DNA of 64,000 nt from assembly GCA_964398915.1 (NCBI GenBank), contig CAYNOR010000001.1, positions 124,001 through 188,000 on the forward strand, in the 5' to 3' direction. The notes under the pieces were generated by a model. That model was not told the origin of the DNA and ran no database searches. It saw only the letters and a program-made list of their open reading frames with translations. Positions 52,172 to 60,438 of the stretch are shown piece by piece (position 1 is the first letter of the stretch; each line of letters opens with the position of its first letter). The position numbers and the translations under genes are program-made. Source of the stretch: Tichowtungia sp964398915. Its GTDB lineage: Bacteria; Verrucomicrobiota; Kiritimatiellia; Kiritimatiellales; Tichowtungiaceae.

Positions 52172-52461
52172 ACGGCCTCCGCATCAATCCTGTCATACTC
52201 CGCATGCGTTCCGATAAAACGGATATACACAATCTTCCAATCGTAATTGATCTTCAAAACAAGCCGGTACTTGTTTCCTTTAATATTCACAACCGCCCGG
52301 TTTCCCCGAATGACGTCCGCCGTGCCGAAACTTTTCCTGAGATCGCTGAAATTGCTCCAACTCGCTTTTTCGACGGTCTTACACCAAGCCCTGAGTGCAT
52401 CTTCCGCATCCGTGTGTCTTTCCCAAAAATCCCGCAGTGTTTTTAGGCTGTGAACTCTCAT
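52168..52461 (-). CDS. higB: HigB-type mRNA interferase toxin
   Basis: 97 residues of the HigB (COG4680) RelE-like fold: RVHSLKTLRDFWERHTDAED, ALRAWCKTVEKASWSNFSDL, FNIKGNKYRL-like VVNIKGNKYRLVLKINYDWK and VYIRFIGTHAEYDRID at the C-terminus. The last His-x-x-Tyr-Asp is typical of the active site. It is expected to cleave mRNA on the ribosome when free of HigA. Confidence 0.92.
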   Translation of the reverse strand: MRVHSLKTLRDFWERHTDAEDALRAWCKTVEKASWSNFSDLRKSFGTADVIRGNRAVVNIKGNKYRLVLKINYDWKIVYIRFIGTHAEYDRIDAEAV

Positions 52462-52537
52462 AGAAGCTGGGCTCCAATGGATAAAAGCAGTATTCCCTTT
52501 TTGGGAATTCTGTAAAGCCGTTTTTCAGCACAACCCA

Positions 52538-53290
52538 TCATCGTTCCTCAAATTCCGCCAGGCCGGATTCGCGCAGGCTGAGGAAGTCGTTCGCGCCGTC
52601 GCGGGTTTTACGGCCCATAATCAGATGATCGAGCACCTTGATCTCCATGGTCTTTCCGGCTTCGATCAGTTTCTTGGTAATGCGAATATCCTGGGCCGAT
52701 GGCGACGGGTCGCCCGACGGATGGTTGTGCGCCAGAATAACGCTGGCCGCAGAATGCTGAATCGCCGGTTTAAATATCTCGCGCGGATGAACCAGACTGG
52801 AATTAAGCGTACCTTTCGATACCTCGCACGGCGGAGCCATCAGCCGGCTTTTGGTATCGAGCAACAGCACCCAGAAAACTTCGCGATCGAGACTGCGGGC
52901 CCGTTCACGCAAAACAGCCGCCGCCTCTTCCGGCGAAGCAATACGCGGATTTTCTCCGACGTTTTCCTGAACCAGCCGCCGCCCGATTTCGAGCGCCGCT
53001 TTCAGAATTTTGGCCTTCTCCCTGCCGATTCCATGAATTTTCTGCAACTCCGCAATCGAACTGCGCGACAACGCACTGAGCGATCCGTATTGCATCAGCA
53101 AGGTCTCCGCCAGCTCGACCACATTGGTTCCCGCCGTACCGGTTCGCAGTAAAAGAGCCAGCAGATCACTTTCGGAAAGATTTTCAGGACCAAGCCGGTC
53201 GAATTTTTCACGCGGCTGAAGTGCTTTAGGCAAATCATTTGCCCGCACCTGATAAACCGCACCCTCTTCGTTAACACGCCGTCCAATCAT
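52538..53290 (-). CDS. radC: RadC-family JAB-domain protein
   Basis: 250 residues: an N-terminal UPF0758 helix-hairpin-helix part (IHGIGREKAKILKAALEIGR) and a C-terminal JAB1/MPN metalloprotease-like fold with the zinc site HNHPSGDPSPSAQD preceded by glutamate/valine strands. Despite the historical name, a direct repair role is not established. It stands alone. Confidence 0.93.
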   Translation of the reverse strand: MIGRRVNEEGAVYQVRANDLPKALQPREKFDRLGPENLSESDLLALLLRTGTAGTNVVELAETLLMQYGSLSALSRSSIAELQKIHGIGREKAKILKAALEIGRRLVQENVGENPRIASPEEAAAVLRERARSLDREVFWVLLLDTKSRLMAPPCEVSKGTLNSSLVHPREIFKPAIQHSAASVILAHNHPSGDPSPSAQDIRITKKLIEAGKTMEIKVLDHLIMGRKTRDGANDFLSLRESGLAEFEER

Positions 53291-53487
53291 CGGAAACTTC
53301 TATCTGTTTTTTACGAGACTTGGAAACTTTTTCTCGTTTTGATGCAAACACGGACGAATTTTGTGTCACGCGGGCTGGAAAGCATTCAGTATTACACGGG
53401 AAATTTACAGAACTTCAGCAGTAGCCAACCGGCTTACCACGCGGTATCCTCCAGACGTTACGCAATCAAAACACACCGGAGGAAAAT

Positions 53488-54210
53488 ATGAACTGTTCGA
53501 ACAATCCAAGCCGTCGTGAGTTTCTGACTCTATCCGCTGTCATCGCCGCCGCCAGTGCCCTGCCTGGCAAAGCCCGTGCAACATCTGCTCCGCCGGCTGC
53601 TGTTCCGGAAACACGTTCTCCGCTCAGTCTGCCGCCGCTTCCTTTCGCTGAAAACGCGCTCGCTCCCGTTATTTCCGCACAGACGATCAATTTTCACTAC
53701 GGCAAACACCACGCCGGGTATGTCACAAACCTGGGCAAGCTCGTTGCCGGTACGCCGCTCGCCGTTCAGTCACTTGAAGAAATTATTCTCGCAACTGCCG
53801 GACAGACCGATAAAGCCGCCATCTTCAATAACGCCGCGCAGGTCTGGAACCACAATTTCTACTGGAAAAGCCTGAGTCCTAAAGGAGGCGGCGAGCCGCC
53901 CGCCGGACTCAAAGAAAAAATCGAAGCCTCCTTCGGTTCCGTTGATGCGTTCAAAAAAGAGCTGGCGACCGCAGCAACAACTCAATTCGGAAGCGGCTGG
54001 GCATGGCTGGTACAGGACGGCGGAAAACTCAGCGTGGTAAAAACCGGCAACGCCGAAACACCGTTTACCAAAGGTCTCAGGCCGCTGCTGACAATCGATG
54101 TCTGGGAGCATGCCTACTATCTGGATTTCCAGAACCGCCGTCCGGACTATGTCAGCGCCCTGCTCGACAAACTCATCAACTGGGAGTTTGCCGCCGCCAA
54201 CCTTGGCTGA
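53488..54210 (+). CDS. sodB: Tat-exported Fe/Mn superoxide dismutase
   Basis: 240 residues. The N-terminus has a twin-arginine signal SRREFLTLSAVIAAASALPG, then the SOD alpha-hairpin domain (FHYGKHHAGYVTNL, NHNFYW) and the alpha/beta domain with metal ligands in LLTIDVWEHAYYLDFQNRRP. All four ligands (two His, Asp, His) are visible. Fe versus Mn cannot be told reliably. Export in folded form through Tat would protect the periplasm from superoxide. Strong GGAGGAAAAT ribosome site. Confidence 0.93.
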   Translation: MNCSNNPSRREFLTLSAVIAAASALPGKARATSAPPAAVPETRSPLSLPPLPFAENALAPVISAQTINFHYGKHHAGYVTNLGKLVAGTPLAVQSLEEIILATAGQTDKAAIFNNAAQVWNHNFYWKSLSPKGGGEPPAGLKEKIEASFGSVDAFKKELATAATTQFGSGWAWLVQDGGKLSVVKTGNAETPFTKGLRPLLTIDVWEHAYYLDFQNRRPDYVSALLDKLINWEFAAANLG

Positions 54211-54226
54211 AAAGAAGCGGAATAAT

Positions 54227-54294
54227 GGATGGCTGGATTCTTGGATAAATGGCCGTTTGAACCGTAATCCGCCAATCCTCTCATCCATTCATCC
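54227..54294. repeat. inverted pair of 8-bp-phased arrays between sodB and the NFACT-R gene
   Basis: Left (54227-54250): GGATGGCT, GGATTCTT, GGATAAAT. Right (54263-54294): CGTAATCC, GCCAATCC, TCTCATCC, ATTCATCC. It fills the convergent intergenic spacer and may serve as a two-way terminator. Confidence 0.88.
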
Positions 54295-54297
54295 GGC

Positions 54298-54678
54298 TCA
54301 TACCGGCAGTGCCGGACGAACCTTTACGGTTTTCTCGCGCTTAATGCAGACCGATCCGGGCTTCGCGCCGCGCGGTTTGGAAACATTTTTTGCTTCGGTA
54401 CAGGAAACCGGAACGATTCCGGCATTACGCGCTTTGCTGTGCCACGCGGCAATCGCCGCCGCCTGCCGGATCAGTTCGGCTGTCGCGGTTTCACCGTCCG
54501 GCCCACGCAGAATCACATGACTGCCCGGCAGTCCGTGGACATGGAACCAAAGATCGTTTGCTGCCGCAGTCTTCAAACTCAGCCGGTCATTATCCGTATC
54601 TGTTTTTCCGGCCAGCGCTTCCCAGCCGCCGGGCAGAGCATATTTCCAAACTTCGGGTTCTGCGGGTTTGTGATCCAT
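54298..54678 (-). CDS. stand-alone NFACT-R (RNA-binding) domain protein
   Basis: 126 residues of the NFACT-R/DUF814 type: GWEALAGKTDTDNDRLSLKT, DLWFHVHGLPGSHVIL and a C-terminal KNVSKPRGAKPG basic stretch. In RqcH/NEMF this domain binds tRNA or nascent-chain complexes on the large ribosomal subunit; here the NFACT-N and coiled-coil parts are absent, so function is uncertain. The ATG at 54678 is one base after the phoR stop, so it is probably the last gene of the pho operon; longer in-frame starts fall within phoR. Confidence 0.85.
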   Translation of the reverse strand: MDHKPAEPEVWKYALPGGWEALAGKTDTDNDRLSLKTAAANDLWFHVHGLPGSHVILRGPDGETATAELIRQAAAIAAWHSKARNAGIVPVSCTEAKNVSKPRGAKPGSVCIKREKTVKVRPALPV

Positions 54679-54679
54679 G

Positions 54680-56455
54680 CTAAACCGACGGAAGAAAGAT
54701 GGAAAAAACAGATCCCTCGCCGTAACGGCTCTGGACAGAAACCGTCCCGCCGTGCGCCTGTGCGATGTGTTTGACGATTGAAAGGCCGAGCCCGGTGCCG
54801 CCTTCGTGACGACTGCGGCCCTTGTCCACGCGGTAGAAACGTTCAAACAGCCGGTCAAGATGTTTTGTCTCAATGCCGATGCCATGATCCTGCACCTGAA
54901 GAAGAACACCTCCATCGGCGACCTGAGCACTGACCTTCACTTTTTTTTCGTCCGCGCTGTATTTGATCGCATTGCTGATCAGGTTGATCATCGCCTGTTC
55001 AATCAGTGGACGGTTTACAGAGGCGGTCAAACCGGCAGGGCAGCTCACGTCGATCGTGATTTTCTTTGCCGCCGCCCGCGGATTACAGACATCCACTGCC
55101 GATTGCAGAACCCCGTTGATGTCCGCCGTTTCCAAAGACATTCCCTCTTTACCGTCCTGCTCCAGCCGTGAAAGCATAAGCAGGTCTTCGATGATGGCGT
55201 TCAGCCGGTCGGCGTGCCGGGCGATAATTGTTAAAAAGCGCTCCGCCTCTTCGGGATTTTTCAGCGCACCGTCAAGAAGCGTTTCAGCAAATCCTTTGAT
55301 CGAAGTGATCGGCGTTTTAAGTTCGTGCGATACATTGGCGACAAAGTCGCGGCGCAGATTTTCAAGCCTCCGCAGGCGGGAAACATCATTGAACACAATC
55401 ACCGCCCCGATGTGGCGATCCTGAGGTCCGAGCAGCGCGGCACCGCGCACCTGCAAGTGACTGATCTGCCGGTTTTCCACCATCAGTTCGCACTCACTGG
55501 CCTCCTGACCGGTCAGCACATGATCGACAAACCGCTGTAACGTGCTGTTGCGGAAAACCTCTTCGATCCCCCGGCCCGCCGCAGTCTCCGGACGGAAAAT
55601 ATTGAAAAACTGCGCCGCCGCCCGGTTCAGGCTGATAATGCGCCCGGCGGTGTCCACCGCCAGAACACCCTCGACCATACTCGCCAAAACCGCCTCGCGC
55701 TGATTGCGCTCCTTACTGATGCTTTGCAGCCGCTCTTCAAGCTGCACCGCCATCTGATTCATTGTTTCGGCCAGCGAGCCGATCTCGGAGGACCCAGCCG
55801 CGTAAAGCCGGTATGAAAAATCACCGGCGGCAAACCGTTCAGCCCCCCGCTTGATCTGCTCCAGCGGTCGAGAGATGCGCCGTGAAACCGCGAAGCTCAG
55901 AATCGCCGCCAGCAGAAGAATCGCCGCACCGCCCCACAACAGCCGATATTCAACCCCGCTCAGCGTTTCTTCCATCCGAAGCAGCGGCATCGCGGTGCGA
56001 ACCACGCCGGCGACCACGCCGTCGTGATAGACCGGAACCGCGACGTAGAGCATGTTTTTCCGGACGCTGTTACTGAACCGGACAGCCTGTCCGGTCTTTC
56101 CTTCTTCAATCGCCGTCCTTACTTCTGCCCGGCTGCGGTGGTTTTCCATCTGCTCAAGAGACTTGTCGGATTCCCCGGCAACCGTTCCGTCCGGCAGAAT
56201 CAATGTGATGCGTACCGGAGATTTTGAACCCAACCGGGCGGCAACCGTGTTAAGATATTCCGAATCAGCCGGATTCAGCCGGTCTTGCACCTGCTCTGCC
56301 GCGAAACGGGCCAGCGTTTCGAGCCCCTCGGACGTCTGATTGCGGTAGAAATGATCCAGCGCTGAAAAGAATACAGCCGAAAAAAACAGCAACGTAAACA
56401 GAGCCAGCACCAGATATCCCGGATAAATCTTCCAGAAAAAACGGCGTGTCTGCAT
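54680..56455 (-). CDS. phoR: phosphate-regulon sensor histidine kinase
   Basis: 591 residues. Two transmembrane helices (~12-34 and ~172-192) flank a periplasmic sensor part, followed by HAMP, PAS (VEGVLAVDTAGRIISLNRAA), HisKA (FVANVSHELKTPITSIKGFA, His phosphorylated) and HATPase (NLISNAIKYSAD, VQDHGIGIETKHLDRLFERF, GGTGLGLSIVKHI). Unlike enterobacterial PhoR it has a true periplasmic domain, as in Gram-positive and many PVC homologues. Three bases after phoB. Confidence 0.92.
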   Translation of the reverse strand: MQTRRFFWKIYPGYLVLALFTLLFFSAVFFSALDHFYRNQTSEGLETLARFAAEQVQDRLNPADSEYLNTVAARLGSKSPVRITLILPDGTVAGESDKSLEQMENHRSRAEVRTAIEEGKTGQAVRFSNSVRKNMLYVAVPVYHDGVVAGVVRTAMPLLRMEETLSGVEYRLLWGGAAILLLAAILSFAVSRRISRPLEQIKRGAERFAAGDFSYRLYAAGSSEIGSLAETMNQMAVQLEERLQSISKERNQREAVLASMVEGVLAVDTAGRIISLNRAAAQFFNIFRPETAAGRGIEEVFRNSTLQRFVDHVLTGQEASECELMVENRQISHLQVRGAALLGPQDRHIGAVIVFNDVSRLRRLENLRRDFVANVSHELKTPITSIKGFAETLLDGALKNPEEAERFLTIIARHADRLNAIIEDLLMLSRLEQDGKEGMSLETADINGVLQSAVDVCNPRAAAKKITIDVSCPAGLTASVNRPLIEQAMINLISNAIKYSADEKKVKVSAQVADGGVLLQVQDHGIGIETKHLDRLFERFYRVDKGRSRHEGGTGLGLSIVKHIAQAHGGTVSVQSRYGEGSVFSIFLPSV

Positions 56456-56457
56456 GG

Positions 56458-57159
56458 CTATTCCCCGTCCTTGAACCGGTAACCGATACCGCGCACGGTT
56501 TCGATGGCATCACCGGCTTTCTTAAGTTTTTTACGCAGGCCGACAATCTGTACATCCACCGAGCGTTCGGTGACGGGATAATCCTCGCCGTGCACCGCAT
56601 CCACAATCTGATAACGGGTAAACACCCACCCCGGACGGCGGGCCAGAAAGTGAAGAATCCCGAACTCGCTGGCCGTCAGGTCAACAGCTTTCCCGCTGAC
56701 AGAAACTTCGTGGCGTCCGGGATGAATCATGATGCCCTGTATATTCAGTACATCCTCCGCATCGAGAGCCGGAACCGCCGCCTTGCGCCGAAGAACCGCT
56801 TTGATACGGGCGACCATCACTTTCGGACTGAAGGGTTTGACGATGTAATCTTCCGCGCCGAGTTCAAGTCCGGTAACAATATCGCTCTCTTCACCTTTGG
56901 CCGTCATCATAACCACCGGAATATCGCGGGTGGCCTCATTCCGTTTCAGCTCCCGGCAAATCTGCAACCCGTCTTTGCCGGGCAGCATCAGATCCAGCAG
57001 AATCAGATCCGGCTTTTTCTGGCTGGCTGATTTTAAACCGGCTTCGCCGGATTCCGCCTCCGTCACAGCGAGATTTTCGCGCTCTAGGTTATAGCGCACC
57101 AGCTCACGAATATCTTCCTCGTCCTCGATAATCAGAATCTGTGTTTTTGAAACTGCCAT
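56458..57159 (-). CDS. phoB: phosphate-regulon response regulator
   Basis: 233 residues of the OmpR/PhoB class: receiver with IIEDEEDI, phospho-acceptor LILLDLMLPGKDG, MTAKGEE and KPFSPKVMVARI, and a winged-helix output domain with LTASEFGILHFLARRPGWVF and RSVDVQIVGLRKKL. It should bind Pho boxes upstream of pst genes. Followed closely by phoR. Confidence 0.94.
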   Translation of the reverse strand: MAVSKTQILIIEDEEDIRELVRYNLERENLAVTEAESGEAGLKSASQKKPDLILLDLMLPGKDGLQICRELKRNEATRDIPVVMMTAKGEESDIVTGLELGAEDYIVKPFSPKVMVARIKAVLRRKAAVPALDAEDVLNIQGIMIHPGRHEVSVSGKAVDLTASEFGILHFLARRPGWVFTRYQIVDAVHGEDYPVTERSVDVQIVGLRKKLKKAGDAIETVRGIGYRFKDGE

Positions 57160-57222
57160 AAGCCTATTCTCCGTTCACGGTCGGCAGGGTAACCCGCCTG
57201 TTGCTCCACAGACAAATAATTT

Positions 57223-57888
57223 TCAGACTTTTCCGTCCGGACGGTGACGAACAATAAACCCTTCGACCAGATAAATCACATCCTCGGCGATATTGGTGGC
57301 ATGATCACCGATCCGCTCAATATTGCGCGAGGCCAGCAGCATATCCAGACAGCCGCTGAGACAGGCTGGATTCCGCCGGATATGCTCCTCGACAAACCGG
57401 CGGACCTCCCGGCACAGCCGGTCAACCTCATCATCCGAACGGCAAACCGCCTTCGCCGGGACGGCGTCAAAATTCACAAACGCGCTGAGGCTATCGTGTA
57501 CCATATCGCGGGTGCGTATAGCGGCCTGCAACAGTTCGTCCGGGATCACCAGCGCCGGCTCCTTGCAGATTTTTACGGCCCGTTTAGCGATATTCGTGGC
57601 CAGATCGCCAATGCGCTCCAGATCGTTATTAATTTTCAGCACCGCCGTCAGAAAGCGCAGATCGGTCGCAACCGGCTGATGCAGTGCCAGAATTTTAAGC
57701 GCCTCTTCCTCCACTTCCACTTCCGCCTGATCGACATCAAAGTCGCCGCGTATCACCTGCTGAGCGAGCGCCTCATCCTGATTCTGCAATGCCTGCACCG
57801 CCAGCATAACGCTTTCCTCGACCTGTGCACTCAGCACCAGAATCATTTTCTTCAGCTTCTCAACTTCATTCATGAATACATGTGACAT
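57223..57888 (-). CDS. phoU: phosphate-signalling protein PhoU
   Basis: 221 residues, two three-helix bundles with the paired PhoU metal motifs (LERIGDLATNIAKRAV and IERIGDHATNIAEDVI). It links the Pst transporter to PhoR and keeps the regulon off when phosphate is plentiful. GGATAGGAGAACGCT precedes the start. Nine bases after pstB. Confidence 0.95.
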   Translation of the reverse strand: MSHVFMNEVEKLKKMILVLSAQVEESVMLAVQALQNQDEALAQQVIRGDFDVDQAEVEVEEEALKILALHQPVATDLRFLTAVLKINNDLERIGDLATNIAKRAVKICKEPALVIPDELLQAAIRTRDMVHDSLSAFVNFDAVPAKAVCRSDDEVDRLCREVRRFVEEHIRRNPACLSGCLDMLLASRNIERIGDHATNIAEDVIYLVEGFIVRHRPDGKV

Positions 57889-57897
57889 AGCGTTCTC

Positions 57898-58746
57898 CTA
57901 TCCAAAACGACCAGTGACATAGTCCTGAGTTTCCTGCAAGTGCGGGTTTTGAAAAATCCGGCTGGTCGGGCCGTACTCAATCAGCCGTCCCAGATACATA
58001 AACGCGGTATAATCGCTCACCCGTGCCGCCTGCTGCATATTGTGTGTCACGATGACAATCGTATACCCGCCGCGCAGATCGGCAATCAGATCTTCGATTT
58101 TATTCGTGGCAATCGGGTCGAGCGCTGAACAGGGTTCATCCATCAGCAGAACCTCCGGCTCGGCGGCAATCGCGCGGGCAATACACAGCCGCTGCTGCTG
58201 TCCGCCCGACATGCCGAGCGCGCTTTCGTGCAGGCGGTCTTTGGCTTCTTCCCAAAGCGCGGCACCGCGCAGACTGCGTTCACACACTTCATCCAGCACA
58301 GCCTTGCTGCGTTCGCCGTCGATGCGCAGTGAATAAATCACGTTCTCGTAGATACTCATCGGAAACGGATTGGGCTTCTGAAAAACCATGCCCATCCGTT
58401 TACGCAGTTCGATCACATCCACCGACGGCGCATAAACCGGTTCGCCGTTCAGTTTCATCTCGCCGTTGATCCGCACGGTGCTCAGCAGGTCATTGATCCG
58501 GTTGATGGAACGTAGCAGCGTGGATTTACCGCAACCGGACGGGCCGACCAGCGCGGTGACCTTCCCTCTCGGAATCACCATATTGACATCAAACAGCGCC
58601 TGTTTGGCACCGTACGACAGATTGAACCCGGAAACCTCCAGCAGCGGTTCCGCCTGCAGAAGCTCCTCATGCGTCTCGGTCGGAAACGTCTTTCCGGCGG
58701 CGATTTCCGCCAGACGGTTCAATTTTTTTCCGGGTTGTACGTTCAT
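57898..58746 (-). CDS. pstB: phosphate ABC transporter ATPase
   Basis: 282 residues. Walker A VGPSGCGKSTLLR, Q-loop GMVFQKPNPFPMSI, signature LGMSGGQQQRLCIARAI, Walker B VLLMDEPCSALDP and H-loop VTHNMQQA. An N-terminal extension of ~30 residues precedes the usual start but AAGGAG sits correctly before this ATG. It energises uptake through PstC/PstA. Confidence 0.96.
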   Translation of the reverse strand: MNVQPGKKLNRLAEIAAGKTFPTETHEELLQAEPLLEVSGFNLSYGAKQALFDVNMVIPRGKVTALVGPSGCGKSTLLRSINRINDLLSTVRINGEMKLNGEPVYAPSVDVIELRKRMGMVFQKPNPFPMSIYENVIYSLRIDGERSKAVLDEVCERSLRGAALWEEAKDRLHESALGMSGGQQQRLCIARAIAAEPEVLLMDEPCSALDPIATNKIEDLIADLRGGYTIVIVTHNMQQAARVSDYTAFMYLGRLIEYGPTSRIFQNPHLQETQDYVTGRFG

Positions 58747-58758
58747 AAAAACTCCTTA

Positions 58759-60438
58759 CTAAAATGCGGAAGAAACAAACTTACGGCGCAGACGGGTGCG
58801 CAACCGCACCGCCAGCAGGTTCAACAGAAAAATCAGCACGATCAGCAGCAGCGTTGTCGTGAACACCATCGGCTTGGCGGCTTCGCTGTTCTGACTCTGG
58901 AAGCCGAGGTCGTAAATATGAAAACCAAGGTGCATGAAACTGCGCTCCGCATGAACAAACGGCGCTATGCCGTCCACCGGAAGTTCCGGCGCCAGCTTCA
59001 CCGCGCCGACGAGCATCAGCGGAGCCACTTCGCCCGCACCGCGCGCCATAGCCAGGATCATGCCGGTCATAATGCCGGGCAACGCACGCGGCAGAACAAT
59101 CCGTTTGATCGTCTGCCACTTACTTCCGCCGCAGGCATACGAACCTTCGCGCATGGAGTTTGGCACGGCGGCCAGCGCCTCCTCCGTGGCGACAATCACC
59201 ACCGGAAGCGTCAGCAATGCCAGCGTCAGCGAGGCCCACAGAACGCCTCCTTTTCCAAAGGTTGGATTGGGCAGTGAAGAAGCAAAAAACAGTTCATCAA
59301 TGGAAGCCCCGATCAGGTAGCAGAAGAAGCCAAGGCCGAAAACGCCGAACACAATACTCGGCACCCCGGCCAGATTATTGATGGAAATCCGCACCGCGCT
59401 GACGATCAGCCCCGGTTTGGCGTATTCGCGCAGATAGAGCGCAGCCATCACACCGAATGGAACGACCGCCAGCGACATCAGCAGCGTCATAATCACGGTA
59501 CCGAAGATCGCAGGAAACACGCCGCCTTCGCTGTTGGCTTCACGCGGCTCATCAAAAAGAAATTCACCCCAGCGGCTGAAGTAAATCCGCGCCTTTCCAA
59601 CGATTGAAAGCCGGTTGGCCGGATAGGCACGAACGATCGTTTCCAGCGGCATCGCCACGTTTTTTCCCTGTGCGGTTTTCAGATTCAGCACATAGCGGCT
59701 GTTTTCGGCGCGCAGCCGGGCGATTTCTTCCTGAAGCACTGTGAACTCCGCTGTCACCGCTTTTTCGGTCGCAATAAATTTTTCATGTTCCGTCTGCCAT
59801 GCCGTACTGGCAGTTCCGTCGCGCAGTTCCACGGCGCGCAGATCCAGTCTGGCTTTCTCCAGCCGACGGTTGACGCAGCCGACTTCTTTGGTTTCGAGTT
59901 CACGGATTTTTGCACGTCGGTCGCTCACAGCCCCTTGATATTCATTAAATTTTTCCCATGTGGTTTCCGGTGCTGAAGCGACCGTTTCGCCGCCCAGCGA
60001 AAAGCTTTCCGGCAAGCCGTAAAACCGGCCCCACGCGGTCCGCTCAATCACCAGCGCATGTTCCGGACGGGTTTCGGCTTTGACATCATGATCGCTGATC
60101 CAGGTGAAATGCTCACCGGAGATTTCGTAATTGCCGGTGCGAACCAGTCTGCGGTGCAGTGTGCGAATCTGTTCTTCATTGCTGCGGAACGTTTCAGCGC
60201 GGGTGACTTCCCCCATGTAAACCTTGCCGTCCAGAGTTTGGAACTGCTGAACCGGCACCGGCCAGAGCGTGGCAATGCCGTTAGCCAAAATCAGCGCGAG
60301 CAGTCCGGCGATCATGCACAGCGCGACCGCCAGTCCGCCCCCGGTCAGCCAGATCATCGGCTCGCCCTGCGCAAACAGCGAAACTTTCGCCCGGCGGCGG
60401 CGCGGCAGTTCCTGTTTTTTCAATGCCCTGAAACTCAT
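58759..60438 (-). CDS. pstA: phosphate ABC transporter permease with coiled-coil insert
   Basis: 559 residues, about twice the common PstA length. After one TM (~28-52) lies a large extracytoplasmic part (~60-300) with a coiled coil (IRELETKEVGCVNRRLEKAR and onward), then the normal six-TM permease with the EAA-like loop EALAAVPNSMREGSYACGGS. The insert probably interacts with the matching extra domain of PstC or with phosphate-binding protein. It overlaps pstC by four bases (ATGA). Confidence 0.92.
   Translation of the reverse strand: MSFRALKKQELPRRRRAKVSLFAQGEPMIWLTGGGLAVALCMIAGLLALILANGIATLWPVPVQQFQTLDGKVYMGEVTRAETFRSNEEQIRTLHRRLVRTGNYEISGEHFTWISDHDVKAETRPEHALVIERTAWGRFYGLPESFSLGGETVASAPETTWEKFNEYQGAVSDRRAKIRELETKEVGCVNRRLEKARLDLRAVELRDGTASTAWQTEHEKFIATEKAVTAEFTVLQEEIARLRAENSRYVLNLKTAQGKNVAMPLETIVRAYPANRLSIVGKARIYFSRWGEFLFDEPREANSEGGVFPAIFGTVIMTLLMSLAVVPFGVMAALYLREYAKPGLIVSAVRISINNLAGVPSIVFGVFGLGFFCYLIGASIDELFFASSLPNPTFGKGGVLWASLTLALLTLPVVIVATEEALAAVPNSMREGSYACGGSKWQTIKRIVLPRALPGIMTGMILAMARGAGEVAPLMLVGAVKLAPELPVDGIAPFVHAERSFMHLGFHIYDLGFQSQNSEAAKPMVFTTTLLLIVLIFLLNLLAVRLRTRLRRKFVSSAF
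59251..59611. repeat. two degenerate TTCCA-N5-TGGAA dyads in pstA
   Basis: 59251-59269 (TTTTCCA-AAGGT-TGGATTG) and 59593-59611 (CTTTCCA-ACGAT-TGAAAGC), each with a change in the right arm. A still weaker one lies at 60227-60245. Confidence 0.45.

Noticed and set aside
54679..54930. Long N-terminal extension of the NFACT-R protein
   Set aside because: The extension lies inside phoR in another frame and is rich in Arg/Ser, typical of an antisense-like shadow. The ATG at 54678 gives a clean domain.
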